Shown: positions 9,086 to 17,573 of the stretch, piece after piece
Layout: every line of letters starts with the position of its first letter
Position numbering within the stretch: the first letter of the stretch is position 1
Assembly: GCA_963846715.1 (NCBI GenBank)
Contig: CAWJXA010000013.1
Coordinates: forward strand, 524,541 to 588,540
DNA length: 64,000 bases
Source of the DNA: Bog-257 sp963846715
GTDB taxonomy: Bacteria; Acidobacteriota; Terriglobia; Terriglobales; Acidobacteriaceae
Direction of reading: 5' to 3'
Position numbers and translations under genes: made by a program
Notes under the pieces: model-generated
Told to the model about the DNA's origin: nothing
Seen by the model: only the letters and a program-made list of their open reading frames with translations
Databases searched by the model: none

Positions 9086-9763
9086 ATGACAGTTCTTCTA
9101 GTTCTCATGATGTTCGCAATCTTTCTGACTATTGATTTCTTCTACTCGAAAGCAAAGCGGCCGGTACTTCAGGTAGCCCCAGCGATGCGCAAACAGGACA
9201 CGGCAACAGCACGGTTACGGCCAAGCCTGGTCGGCGGTTTCTCGGTCCCGGATAACCTTCGCTATCATCCCGGACATACGTGGGCGCTCAGCGAGAGTCC
9301 AAATCTAGTGAGAATCGGAATCGACGACTTCGCTTCCAAGCTGACCGGCAAAGTCGAGCACATCACGCTTCCGCAGCGCGGCCAGTGGATCCGGCAAGGG
9401 CAAAAGGTATGGAGCATCGTGCGCAACGGCGTCAAGGTTGACATGGTATCTCCCATCGAGGGCAGCGTAGCCGATATCAACGAAGCCGTGGTTCACGACC
9501 CAGCCCTGGCGACCAAAGATCCCTACGGTGAAGGCTGGCTGGTAACGGTACAATCGCCCGATGCCAAGACCAACTTCCGCAACCTGCTGGGTGGCGCACT
9601 GGCACGGTGGTGGACGGAAGAGTCCTCGATGCGGTTGCAGCGGGTCATGCCCAACGCGCTCGGAGCCCTGGCGCAGGACGGCGGAGTCGCCATCGACGAT
9701 CTGGCCAGCACCATGCCGGACGAGCAGTGGACCAAGATCACTCGTGAGTTCTTCCTGACATAG
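9086..9763 (+). CDS. membrane-anchored glycine cleavage H-like protein
   Basis: This 225-residue protein starts with one transmembrane helix (about residues 3-20). Residues about 58-155 match the lipoyl-carrier H protein: RYHPGHTWA, VRIGIDDFA, HITLPQRGQWIRQGQ, and near the end DPYGEGWLVTV. Lys117 in NGVKVDM aligns with the lipoyl-lysine of GcvH (ESVKAAS), but the flanking residues differ, so lipoylation is uncertain. About 60 C-terminal residues are outside the family. No gcvP or gcvT is near. The membrane anchor and C-terminal extension argue against a role in glycine cleavage. A relative adapted to another carrier or scaffold role is more likely. An AGGAGG precedes the ATG by 5 nt. Confidence 0.8.
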   Translation: MTVLLVLMMFAIFLTIDFFYSKAKRPVLQVAPAMRKQDTATARLRPSLVGGFSVPDNLRYHPGHTWALSESPNLVRIGIDDFASKLTGKVEHITLPQRGQWIRQGQKVWSIVRNGVKVDMVSPIEGSVADINEAVVHDPALATKDPYGEGWLVTVQSPDAKTNFRNLLGGALARWWTEESSMRLQRVMPNALGALAQDGGVAIDDLASTMPDEQWTKITREFFLT

Positions 9764-9785
9764 CTCTCGCATTGCCTCAATCAAC

Positions 9786-9819
9786 GCCCCGGAGTGCACC
9801 TCCTGCTCCGGGGCTTTTT
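9786..9819 (+). terminator. intrinsic terminator after the GcvH-like gene
   Basis: GCCCCGGAG (9786-9794) pairs perfectly with CTCCGGGGC (9806-9814) around an 11-nt loop, followed by five T. Confidence 0.92.
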
Positions 9820-9904
9820 CCTTGCACCTGTTGACCAGGAGCAGAATTAATCGTCCTGTAGCTGTGTGGCCGTTATGATAGGAACCCAGAAGCAGGAGCC
9901 CACC

Positions 9905-10738
9905 ATGAGCCATGTTCTTCTGATTGGCAAAGACTCGGAGACGACGCGTTCCATCCTGCAAGCCCTGGGTGACAGAGATTGCCCCGCGGAGTGCGCACAC
10001 GGCGGCGTGGACGCCATTCGCCGATTGCGCCGTCAGTCGTTTGATGTACTCATCACTGACCCCGAAACCACGATTGAGGAAGACCTGGCTCTCGTCGAGG
10101 AAATGCGCGAGATCCGTCCCGGGGTGAAGACCATTGTTCTGGCTCCCCATACCACGCCGGAAGAAGTGATTGCCGCACTGCGGGCCCGGGTTTTCATTTG
10201 CATCGGGGCGCCGTTCGAAGCGGATGAGATCGCCAATTTTGCAGCGCAGGCTGTCGCTGATTCCGATTGGCGCACCGACATCGAGGTTTTGTCCGCACAA
10301 CCACAATGGGTTTCGCTACGTGCCAACTGTCGCATGTTGACGGCCGAGCGCGTGGTGAGCTTCCTGCGCGAGCTGTGCTCGGAATTGCCGGGGGGCGCCC
10401 GCGATGACGTGATGATGGCCTTCCGCGAGATTCTGTTGAATGCCATGGAACACGGGGCGGCGTTCAATCGGCACAAGGTAGTGGAGGTTTCGGCGGTGCG
10501 TACTGAGCGGACGATTGTCTTTTACGTGCGCGATCCAGGTGCGGGTTTCCGCCGTGACGCCATTGCTCACGCGGCGGTATCGAATGCTGCTGATGATCCT
10601 GCCGCCCATATCGAACATCGGGATGAGTTGGGCATGCGGCCCGGTGGATATGGCATCCTGCTGGCGCAGGGCATTGTAGACGAGTTGATGTACAGCGAAG
10701 TCGGTAACGAGGTACTACTCATTAAGCACACGGCGTGA
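9905..10738 (+). CDS. receiver domain fused to anti-sigma-type ATPase (RsbW-like)
   Basis: The ATG at 9905 has GGAG 6 nt upstream and gives 277 residues; an earlier in-frame start at 9866 lacks such a site. Residues 1-120 form a receiver with Asp52 (VLITDPETT) at the phosphoacceptor position. The acidic pair is reduced, and the conserved Lys is replaced in ICIGAPF. Residues about 150-277 form an HATPase_c_2 domain like RsbW/SpoIIAB: N box AFREILLNAMEHG, G1 DPGAGF, and a G2-like GYGILLAQGIVDEL. Such proteins act in partner-switching control of sigma factors. No anti-anti-sigma or sigma gene is adjacent. Whether the receiver is phosphorylated is doubtful. Confidence 0.85.
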   Translation: MSHVLLIGKDSETTRSILQALGDRDCPAECAHGGVDAIRRLRRQSFDVLITDPETTIEEDLALVEEMREIRPGVKTIVLAPHTTPEEVIAALRARVFICIGAPFEADEIANFAAQAVADSDWRTDIEVLSAQPQWVSLRANCRMLTAERVVSFLRELCSELPGGARDDVMMAFREILLNAMEHGAAFNRHKVVEVSAVRTERTIVFYVRDPGAGFRRDAIAHAAVSNAADDPAAHIEHRDELGMRPGGYGILLAQGIVDELMYSEVGNEVLLIKHTA

Positions 10739-10845
10739 AGGCAGCCTAGAGGGGCGGTCACTGCCCCCGGCGTTCCTACGTTGGAAATTGCCGGCTGGAT
10801 CGGATCGAAAGCCAGGGAACCAAGCTCTCGGTGCTAAGCCGTGGT

Positions 10846-11739
10846 TCACAGCTGATGCCTGTTGCCCAGTCCGGTGACGGGATACACGCGTGGTGCGTCC
10901 GTCGGAACCGACTTGTCCACCGCATCGGTATAGTTGCGGGGGCCGATGAGAGCATGGTTCCCGGCTACGTTTCCCGACTGGTTCAGAAACGACCACTCGC
11001 TACCGACGTGGCCATAGTCCCATCCAAAAGCCTTGGTTGGAGGCAGCACCGGCACCATGTCCGCTAGGTTGACGACGCGAAAGCTTCCCGGAACGAATGC
11101 GTTATACGCATCGACGAAGGCAGTGTTGCCCACGCGAGGCCCGGCGAAGTTGTACATCTGGATCGTGTGATTGGCCGTGACAAGATCCAGCATCGGCGCC
11201 CCCAGCACGGCCAGCGCGCCGCCCAGGCTGTGGCCGGTTATCAGGCACGGCAAGGAAGTATCGAACTTGTTGGCAGCATCCAGAATCTGCTCGGCCAGCA
11301 GAACAAGAAAAACAAGAAAACCCAAGTGAACCCGGGCCAACTGGAACTTTCCGTCGTAGTACCAGACCAGCGGCACCGGAACCTGCGGGATCGTAGCGTC
11401 GAGGACCCATTCAAAGTCCGACTGCGTACCACGCAGTGCGATAATGTTGTACGTCGCCGACGTAAGGGCGAATCCGAAGTAGACGTCTGCGATCCCGGGG
11501 AAGTATGAGCGGACCTCTGTACTATCCTCTATGTCTGCCCACGATATGCCGCTTAGCTGTGGAAGCTTAGAGGTGAACTCTACCTCTGGCGCAGTGAAGG
11601 ACGCCATCTGGGTGTATCCAGCAGGAGGCGTGATGACCCCGTTGTTGCCGGGCGGAGGACCGTTTCGATACTGGACATAAGTCAGCTCGCTCACGGATAC
11701 GAGCAGTTGGGAAAGCTGTGGATCGTAAGCAGCGCTCAC
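10846..11739 (-). CDS. class 3 lipase (alpha/beta hydrolase)
   Basis: This 297-residue protein has the complete triad of a fungal-type class 3 lipase: Ser171 in GHSLGGA, Asp227 in NLADMVP and His262 in GNHALIGP. The oxyanion-side segment NIIALRGT and the post-nucleophile segment YNFAGPRVGN are also typical. It starts with GTG, with AGAGG about 9 nt upstream. There is no signal peptide, although residues 138-152 form a hydrophobic patch. It converges with the receiver/ATPase gene. Hydrolysis of an ester or acylglycerol is predicted; the substrate is unknown. Confidence 0.9.
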   Translation of the reverse strand: MSAAYDPQLSQLLVSVSELTYVQYRNGPPPGNNGVITPPAGYTQMASFTAPEVEFTSKLPQLSGISWADIEDSTEVRSYFPGIADVYFGFALTSATYNIIALRGTQSDFEWVLDATIPQVPVPLVWYYDGKFQLARVHLGFLVFLVLLAEQILDAANKFDTSLPCLITGHSLGGALAVLGAPMLDLVTANHTIQMYNFAGPRVGNTAFVDAYNAFVPGSFRVVNLADMVPVLPPTKAFGWDYGHVGSEWSFLNQSGNVAGNHALIGPRNYTDAVDKSVPTDAPRVYPVTGLGNRHQL

Positions 11740-11984
11740 AGGTTGAAACCTCTCAAGAGCAATTTGTCCGAGCCTTCCAGCTCGGCATCCTGCTGGGAAC
11801 TATATACCAGCTCCCCTCGCCCCTGGATCTCTTCATCGGGCCGATCTTTCTCCTCACACGGCTAGGTGTCCTGCCTCTGACCTTCCTGCGGCGGTGCCAG
11901 GTAAGTTGAGAAGCCTCTCGCGAAATACTGTCCCAGTTTCCGGCATTGAGTCTCCTTGCTGAGCCAAGCGGCGGCATCGCGGCA

Positions 11985-12375
11985 CCGAATCCAAAAGCGA
12001 CGGCGCGCACAGCGTGGTTCGTCATCTCTTGAACCTGCCTTTCGAGGGGGCCGAATACAACGACTTGTTCTTGCTGGCCGACATCGAGACCAACCAGACC
12101 CTGCCCGCTCACGAACTACAGCTATGCCCCAGCGAGTTCGGTCCCGTAGCCATCTTCCCCATGAGCGCTCCTCGCCGCCGCATCGTGGCCACCATCGGCA
12201 GCGCGGAAGGTGACGCCCCTCCCTGAACCTGGTGCGCCACATACTGAAACAACGCGGCCCTCGTGAGATCGAGGCGGTCGCCCTCACCAGGAGCAGCTAC
12301 TTTCACATCCATCACCGCAACGTCGCCCAGCTCCGTGTCGGACGCATCTTCATCGCCGGGGATGTTGCTCGCATC
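11985..12375 (+). pseudogene. decayed fragment of FAD-dependent monooxygenase (PheA/TfdB type)
   Basis: The plus strand translates as a piece of a flavin monooxygenase. DGAHSVVRHLLNLPFEG (the DGxxSxVR motif) is followed by FLLADIE and then, after a one-base shift near 12218, SLNLVRHILKQRG and GRIFIAGDVARI (the second FAD-binding GD motif). The N-terminal nucleotide-binding fold and everything after the GD motif are missing. Only about 130 codons survive, between the lipase and the Ig-like gene. This is genuine decay, since both ends are lost as well as the frame. Confidence 0.75.
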
Positions 12376-12426
12376 ACCGATTTGTCTCTCGGCAGTCCCG
12401 TCACAATGACCCCTATAATGCTTCTC

Positions 12427-13116
12427 ATGCGAAACGTGATGGCGAGCCACAGCCTGGTGTTCATTGCATCGCTCGTTTTCCTCGCCGCATCAGGACAGGC
12501 CACCGCTGCTGGACAACCAGCGGGGCTCTCCATTGCCGCGCAACCTGGATCCAGCGCCGTTGTCGGCCGCAACTTCACCTTTCCTCTGGTCGCCACCGGA
12601 GGCTCGGCCCCTTACACGTGGCGTCTCGTCGAGGGCCAACTTCCTCCTGGGCTTAAGCTGCACCCGCACACCGGTGTCATCTCCGGCGTGCCCACCACTC
12701 CCGGAGAGTATCGCTTCTCGGTTGCGGTGGCTGACTCCGGCGCGCCACCATTGCAAGAGCAGCGCGCCATGACCATCACCGTCATCGCCGGACTCACCAT
12801 TGACTGGAAACAACCGCCCAAGGTGCAGGGAACGACTCTCTCCGGCTCCGTGGTCGTCACCAATCAGACCGGGCAGGATATGGATCTCACCGTGGTTGTG
12901 GTGGGGGTCAACAGCATCGGTCGCGCGACCGCTCTCGGCTACCAGCACTTCACGCTGGGCGCGGAGGCATCCAGCCCGGTGATCCCGTTCGGTTCGTCTC
13001 CCGGTCCAGGCAGCTACATCGTCCATGCCGATGCCGCCGCGCATCATTCCGGCGGTCACCATATTTATCGTGCACGTAAGCAAACGTCGGAGCCGTTATC
13101 GATCACCCAGAATTGA
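12427..13116 (+). CDS. secreted protein with putative Ig (He_PIG) domain
   Basis: The likely start is ATG 12427, giving MRNVMASHSL and a signal peptide (cleavage near ATAAG); ATG 12418 and 12439 are alternatives. The product is about 229 residues. Residues about 35-120 match the He_PIG putative Ig fold (APYTWRLVEGQLPPGLKLHP, GVISGVPTTPGEYRF, VAVADSG). The C-terminal half is a second beta domain. No Shine-Dalgarno is visible. A TATAAT at 12414-12419 lies about 8 nt before the ATG, so the message could be leaderless; this is speculative. Adhesion or binding outside the cell is the usual role of such domains. Confidence 0.75.
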   Translation: MRNVMASHSLVFIASLVFLAASGQATAAGQPAGLSIAAQPGSSAVVGRNFTFPLVATGGSAPYTWRLVEGQLPPGLKLHPHTGVISGVPTTPGEYRFSVAVADSGAPPLQEQRAMTITVIAGLTIDWKQPPKVQGTTLSGSVVVTNQTGQDMDLTVVVVGVNSIGRATALGYQHFTLGAEASSPVIPFGSSPGPGSYIVHADAAAHHSGGHHIYRARKQTSEPLSITQN

Positions 13117-13127
13117 CCAAGGCAGGA

Positions 13128-14204
13128 ATGAATCACCTATCGCGGCAGAAAAAATTCCAGCAAACTCTCGAGAGTCAGAAGCTCGACGGTTTTGTCGTCA
13201 CCCATCCGGCCAATCTCCGCTATCTTTGCGGATACACCGGCAGCAATGGCCTTCTCCTGTTCCTTGCCGGCCGCCGCGTCTTCTTCACCGATGGCCGCTA
13301 CACCGAACAGGCGCACGAAGAAGTCCACGGCGCGCGAATCGTGATCGCCAAAGGTGCGCTGCTCGCCGACGCCGGCAAAATCATCGGCAAGCTGACCTCA
13401 GCCTCCATCGGCTTCGAGGCCGACCACACCTCGGTCGCTGCGGCCGAACCCCTGCGCAAGCTGGTTCATCGCGGGATCCGGTGGAAGCCGGCCTCCGGCC
13501 TCATCATGCGACAGCGCATCATCAAGGACGCTGATGAGCTTGCCATAATCCGCGCAGCCGTTCGGCTTGGAGCCGCCGTCTACGAAGAGGCGCAGGTCTT
13601 CATCCGGCCGGGTACGCGAGAGTCGGAGGTCGCGGGAAAACTGGAGTACGCCGGGCGCCGCGACGGAGCCGATGGCATGTCTTTCGACACCATTGTCGCG
13701 GCAGGGAAGCGCGGCGCACTACCTCATGGCCGAGCCTCGGCCCGGCCCATTCCAAGGCGCGGGTTCATCGTTGTCGATTCCGGTGTTATACTTCGGGGCT
13801 ATTGTTCGGATATGACTCGCACCGTGCACGTGGGCCGGGTCAGCCGCGAAGAGCGCCGGTGGTACGGAGCGGTGCTGGAGGCCCAGCTAGCGGGCATCGC
13901 AGCGGTAATTCCGGGCAAAATGGCAGGCGAAGTGGATCAAGCGGCTCGTCAGGTGCTTCGCCAAGCCAAGCTGGACCGTTATTTTACGCACTCGACCGGG
14001 CACGGAGTGGGCTTGGAAATTCACGAGCCACCGCGCCTCGGCAAAGGGCAGTCAGAGCGGCTCCAGCCCGGCATGGTGATTACCATCGAGCCGGGAATTT
14101 ATATCCCGGGCAAGGGCGGCATCCGCATCGAAGATATGGTGCTGGTCACCGATACGGGTTGCCAGATACTGACCCCGGTCACCAAGGAATTGATCGAGAT
14201 TTAG
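13128..14204 (+). CDS. M24 family Xaa-Pro aminopeptidase/dipeptidase
   Basis: This 358-residue protein has an N-terminal creatinase-like domain (VVTHPANLRYLCGYTGSNG) and a pita-bread catalytic domain. All five metal ligands are present: Asp in VVDSGVIL, Asp in CSDMTRT, His in STGHGVGLEIHE, Glu in TIEPGIY and Glu in IRIEDM. The ATG at 13128 has AAGG 5 nt upstream; a TTG at 13113 overlapping the previous stop is less likely. It is followed by accB and accC, an arrangement common in bacteria. It should release N-terminal residues preceding proline, or cleave Xaa-Pro dipeptides, in the cytoplasm using a dinuclear metal centre. Confidence 0.92.
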   Translation: MNHLSRQKKFQQTLESQKLDGFVVTHPANLRYLCGYTGSNGLLLFLAGRRVFFTDGRYTEQAHEEVHGARIVIAKGALLADAGKIIGKLTSASIGFEADHTSVAAAEPLRKLVHRGIRWKPASGLIMRQRIIKDADELAIIRAAVRLGAAVYEEAQVFIRPGTRESEVAGKLEYAGRRDGADGMSFDTIVAAGKRGALPHGRASARPIPRRGFIVVDSGVILRGYCSDMTRTVHVGRVSREERRWYGAVLEAQLAGIAAVIPGKMAGEVDQAARQVLRQAKLDRYFTHSTGHGVGLEIHEPPRLGKGQSERLQPGMVITIEPGIYIPGKGGIRIEDMVLVTDTGCQILTPVTKELIEI

Positions 14205-14349
14205 GTCAGCGGTGTTGACTACTGTGTCGTTTAGTACGGTGTAGCCTGGACGATAGTCTTGGAGTTCAACCTTGAGGGTTGACGGACGGCATTTGTTTCG
14301 ACTGGCCCCGGGGGCTGAGCACTTGACTCCAGCCCGCAGGGCGGAACAA

Positions 14350-14416
14350 TCGTAGCCCAGCGCGTGAGCGCTGGGTACAAGCGGAAAGTATAATCGGAGT
14401 CCCTTCAGGGACGGCA
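14350..14416. repeat. REP-like palindromic element upstream of accB
   Basis: Two tight hairpins stand side by side: CCCAGCGC-GTGA-GCGCTGGG (14356-14375) and GTCCC-TTCA-GGGAC (14399-14412). A TATAAT-like box (14389-14394) lies between them. This composite resembles palindromic repeats common in acidobacterial genomes. Its closeness to the accB start (14426) means it could also affect expression. Confidence 0.6.
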
Positions 14417-14425
14417 CATACAAAG

Positions 14426-14929
<504 letters not shown>

Positions 14930-14968
14930 CGACCCTCGACACCCAGGCAAAGGCCCGCATTTTATTTC

Positions 14969-16330
14969 ATGTTTAAGAAGATACTCATTGCGAACCGCGG
15001 GGAAATTGCCCTGCGGGTGATTTGCGCCTGCAAGGAGCTGGGCATCAAGGCGGTCGCTATCTACAGCGAGGCCGACCGCAACTCCCTCCACGTGCGCTTC
15101 GCCGACGAAGCCATCTGCATTGGTCCGCCGCGGCTGCACGATAGCTACCTCAACATTCCGGCGGTCATCAGCGCCGCTGAAATCGCCAATGTTGACGCCA
15201 TCCATCCCGGCTACGGGCTGCTGAGCGAGAACGCCAACTTCGCCGAGGTTTGCCAGGCTTGCGGCATCAAGTTCATCGGTCCGCCGCCGGAAGTCACCCG
15301 CTTGATGGGTGAAAAGGAAAAAGCCCGCGCCACCATGAAGAAGCAGGGCGTGCCCATTCTGCCCGGCTCGGATGGAATTATCGCTTCTGCCGACGAGGCC
15401 GTGGAGTGGTCGCGCACCGTTGGATTTCCGCTGATCGTAAAAGCCTCAGCTGGCGGCGGCGGGCGCGGCATGCGCATTATCCGCAGCGAAGAGGAACTAC
15501 CCAACCAGTTCAACGCAGCGCAATCGGAGGCCGCGGCGGCTTTCGGCAACGGCGATCTCTACATGGAACGATTCATTGAGCGGCCGCGCCACATTGAGTT
15601 CCAGGTCCTGGCCGATGAGCACGGCAACGTTATGAGCCTGGGTGAGCGCGAGTGCAGCATTCAGCGCCGCCATCAAAAGCTGGTGGAAGAAGCTCCTTCG
15701 GTGAAGGTCACCCCGGAACTGCGCGAGCGCATTGGCGGCATCCTGGTCAAGACCCTAAGCAGCATCGGCTACATGAATGCCGGAACCATCGAATTTCTCA
15801 TGGACGAAGACGGCAGCCTCTCCTTCATCGAGATGAATACCCGCATTCAGGTGGAGCATCCTGTCACCGAGATGACCACCGACGTTGACCTGGTGAAGTC
15901 GCAGATCCTGATCGCGGCCGGCGAGAAGCTCAGCTCCATCATCACCTCGCCTGTGATGTTTCGCGGCCATGCCATTGAATGTCGCATCAATGCCGAGCAT
16001 CCCGAGCGCTTCACGCCTTCAGCGGGAAAGATCACCGTCTTCAATATTCCCGGCGGCACCGGCGTTCGCGTCGACACCGCCGCCTACGCCGAGGGCGTCA
16101 TTCCGCCCTATTACGATTCCCTGATTGCCAAGCTGGTGGTGCGTGGGCGCGACCGCGCCGAAGCCATCTCGCGCATGTCGCGCGCTCTCGATATGTTCGT
16201 CGTCGAAGGCATTTACACCAGCATTCCGTTGCATCGCCGGATCATGGCTGATCCCGACTTTCGTGCCGGCAATTTTGACACCAAGTTTATGGAGCGCTTT
16301 CTGAACCAACCCAAGGAGTCCGCGAAGTGA
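14969..16330 (+). CDS. accC: biotin carboxylase subunit of acetyl-CoA carboxylase
   Basis: This is a 453-residue ATP-grasp enzyme of normal length. The N-terminus is the classic KILIANRGEIALRVI. The glycine-rich ATP loop KASAGGGGRGMRI, the catalytic segment FIEMNTRIQVEHPVTE and the C-terminal lobe (ECRINAEHPE) are all intact. It catalyses ATP-dependent carboxylation of biotin on AccB with bicarbonate. No obvious Shine-Dalgarno precedes the ATG. The carboxyltransferase genes are not in the window. Confidence 0.97.
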   Translation: MFKKILIANRGEIALRVICACKELGIKAVAIYSEADRNSLHVRFADEAICIGPPRLHDSYLNIPAVISAAEIANVDAIHPGYGLLSENANFAEVCQACGIKFIGPPPEVTRLMGEKEKARATMKKQGVPILPGSDGIIASADEAVEWSRTVGFPLIVKASAGGGGRGMRIIRSEEELPNQFNAAQSEAAAAFGNGDLYMERFIERPRHIEFQVLADEHGNVMSLGERECSIQRRHQKLVEEAPSVKVTPELRERIGGILVKTLSSIGYMNAGTIEFLMDEDGSLSFIEMNTRIQVEHPVTEMTTDVDLVKSQILIAAGEKLSSIITSPVMFRGHAIECRINAEHPERFTPSAGKITVFNIPGGTGVRVDTAAYAEGVIPPYYDSLIAKLVVRGRDRAEAISRMSRALDMFVVEGIYTSIPLHRRIMADPDFRAGNFDTKFMERFLNQPKESAK

Positions 16331-16380
16331 CGACCATCTCCTTTGCCGCGTACGCACAGGGGCCACGAGAGGCCTTTTCA

Positions 16381-16451
16381 CCACCGAGACACGGAGACAC
16401 AAAGATCTCGATTTTTTGAATTCCGCCATCCGTGCCTCTGTGTCTCTGTGG
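16381..16451. repeat. imperfect inverted repeat between accC and thiE
   Basis: A 20-bp arm at 16381-16400 and its complement at 16432-16451 match at 17 of 20 positions (core GAGACAC on one side, GTGTCTC on the other) around a 31-nt loop. The ACCACxGAGACAC type of repeat is scattered in many bacterial genomes. It leaves little room for a thiE promoter and could form a strong hairpin in an accC-thiE transcript. Confidence 0.7.
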
Positions 16452-16472
16452 TTAAGCGTTTTTGTCACCCAT

Positions 16473-17102
16473 ATGCTAATCAACTTACCCAAGTTGTACG
16501 CCATTCTCGACGTCGCTTTTTTCGCGCCGCCGCTGCGCACCACCGCTGCCATTGCCGACTATGCCCGTGACCTGGTGGCCGGAGGCGTGACCTTGTTGCA
16601 ATATCGCAACAAGGTAGGCCACACCCGCGAGATGCTCGGTCATGCCCGCGAACTGCGCCGAATCTTCGGCGATGACGTGACCCTCATCATGAACGATCGC
16701 GCCGACGTCTGCATCGCCGCCGGTTACCAGGGCGTGCATGTTGGGCAGGACGACTTGTCGGCAGACGGCGCCCGCACCGTCATAGGCCCTGGCCGCATTC
16801 TTGGCGTCTCCACCCACAACCTCGAGCAGTTGCAGCAGGCCGACGCCGGGCCGGCCGACTACATCGCCTACGGCCCGGTCTTTGCTACGTCATCGAAGCA
16901 GCATGCCGACCCCATCGTGGGTCTCGATGGCTTTCGCGCCGCGCGCGCTGCGACGAAAAAACCGTTGGTGGCCATCGGAGGCATCACTCGCGCCAACGCG
17001 CGTTCTGTTCTGGATGCCGGAGCTGACTCGGTCGCCGTCATTTCCGACCTGCTCAACTCACCAACCAAAGTTGCGGCAGAATTCCTGCGCGTCTTGGTGT
17101 AA
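16473..17102 (+). CDS. thiE: thiamine-phosphate synthase
   Basis: This 209-residue TIM barrel has the ThiE signatures: LYAILD at the N-terminus, QYRNK (pyrophosphate-binding Arg/Lys), NDRADVCIAAGYQGVHVGQDDL, the HADPIVGLDGF loop and VAIGGI. The ATG at 16473 is chosen because the 19 residues from an earlier in-frame ATG come from the adjacent inverted repeat and lie outside the conserved barrel. It couples HMP-pyrophosphate and thiazole phosphate to thiamine phosphate. No TPP riboswitch is evident upstream, and no other thi gene is near. Confidence 0.93.
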   Translation: MLINLPKLYAILDVAFFAPPLRTTAAIADYARDLVAGGVTLLQYRNKVGHTREMLGHARELRRIFGDDVTLIMNDRADVCIAAGYQGVHVGQDDLSADGARTVIGPGRILGVSTHNLEQLQQADAGPADYIAYGPVFATSSKQHADPIVGLDGFRAARAATKKPLVAIGGITRANARSVLDAGADSVAVISDLLNSPTKVAAEFLRVLV

Positions 17103-17228
17103 ATTCTGAAGGGCATCGAACAGGCGACGAGTTTGTGTCAGGGCGAGATTTTAGTCGTGCCGATAGTTATTATGCTGATCGGCCGAGCGGACTTGAGTCC
17201 GCAAGGCTAGGCATTTTGGGCTTTAGTT

Positions 17229-17509
17229 GCTTTGAAAGGGCACGGCTCGAGAGGCTGCTGAAAAAGTCCTTTCCGGAGCGAGTTCGGTAGTGCGGCGCTT
17301 CAGCGCCGCGTCAAGCGAGTACGGTGAAAGGGCCTTTAGGCCTGGGGACATTGCACAAAAGAGGCTATTTTAGCGGCTTTGGACGAGGTACCTCGGGGCT
17401 AAAGCCCTCCTCACAAGACCCGTGAACGCGGGCCTGGAAGGCCCGCCTACCCGGGCTGTTGTCAGTAGGGAGTTTTTCAGCAGCCTCTGAAGCCGTGCCC
17501 CTTCAAAGC
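17229..17509. mobile_element. family A MITE-like element, copy 1
   Basis: This 281-bp segment has 41-bp terminal inverted repeats (17229-17269 and 17469-17509) matching at 37 of 41 positions; the core is GAGGCTGCTGAAAAA. It has no coding capacity. The interior holds a REP-like hairpin GCGGCGC-TTCA-GCGCCGC (within 17286-17309), GGGCTAAAGCCC, and GCGGGCC-TGGAA-GGCCCGC. A diverged relative lies at 28684-28960. It is probably a non-autonomous element moved by a transposase encoded elsewhere. It fills most of the 470-bp gap between thiE and the permease; the rest holds nothing I recognise. Confidence 0.75.
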
Positions 17510-17573
17510 GCGGAAGCTGAAAAAGAATCCAAGTTTAGTTCCGTGTCTCTGTCGTCCATCAACACGAGGTTCC

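Noticed and set aside
9305..10306. Minus-strand ORF of 333 codons across the GcvH-like and receiver/ATPase genes
   Set aside because: It spans a strong intrinsic terminator and two supported genes on the other strand, and its translation looks like no protein family.
12224..12226. TGA in the monooxygenase fragment as possible recoding
   Set aside because: Homology continues only after a one-base shift, and both ends of the gene are missing; it is a decayed fragment.
16331..16472. TPP riboswitch before thiE
   Set aside because: The only structure is the dispersed inverted repeat; the conserved THI-box core is not seen.
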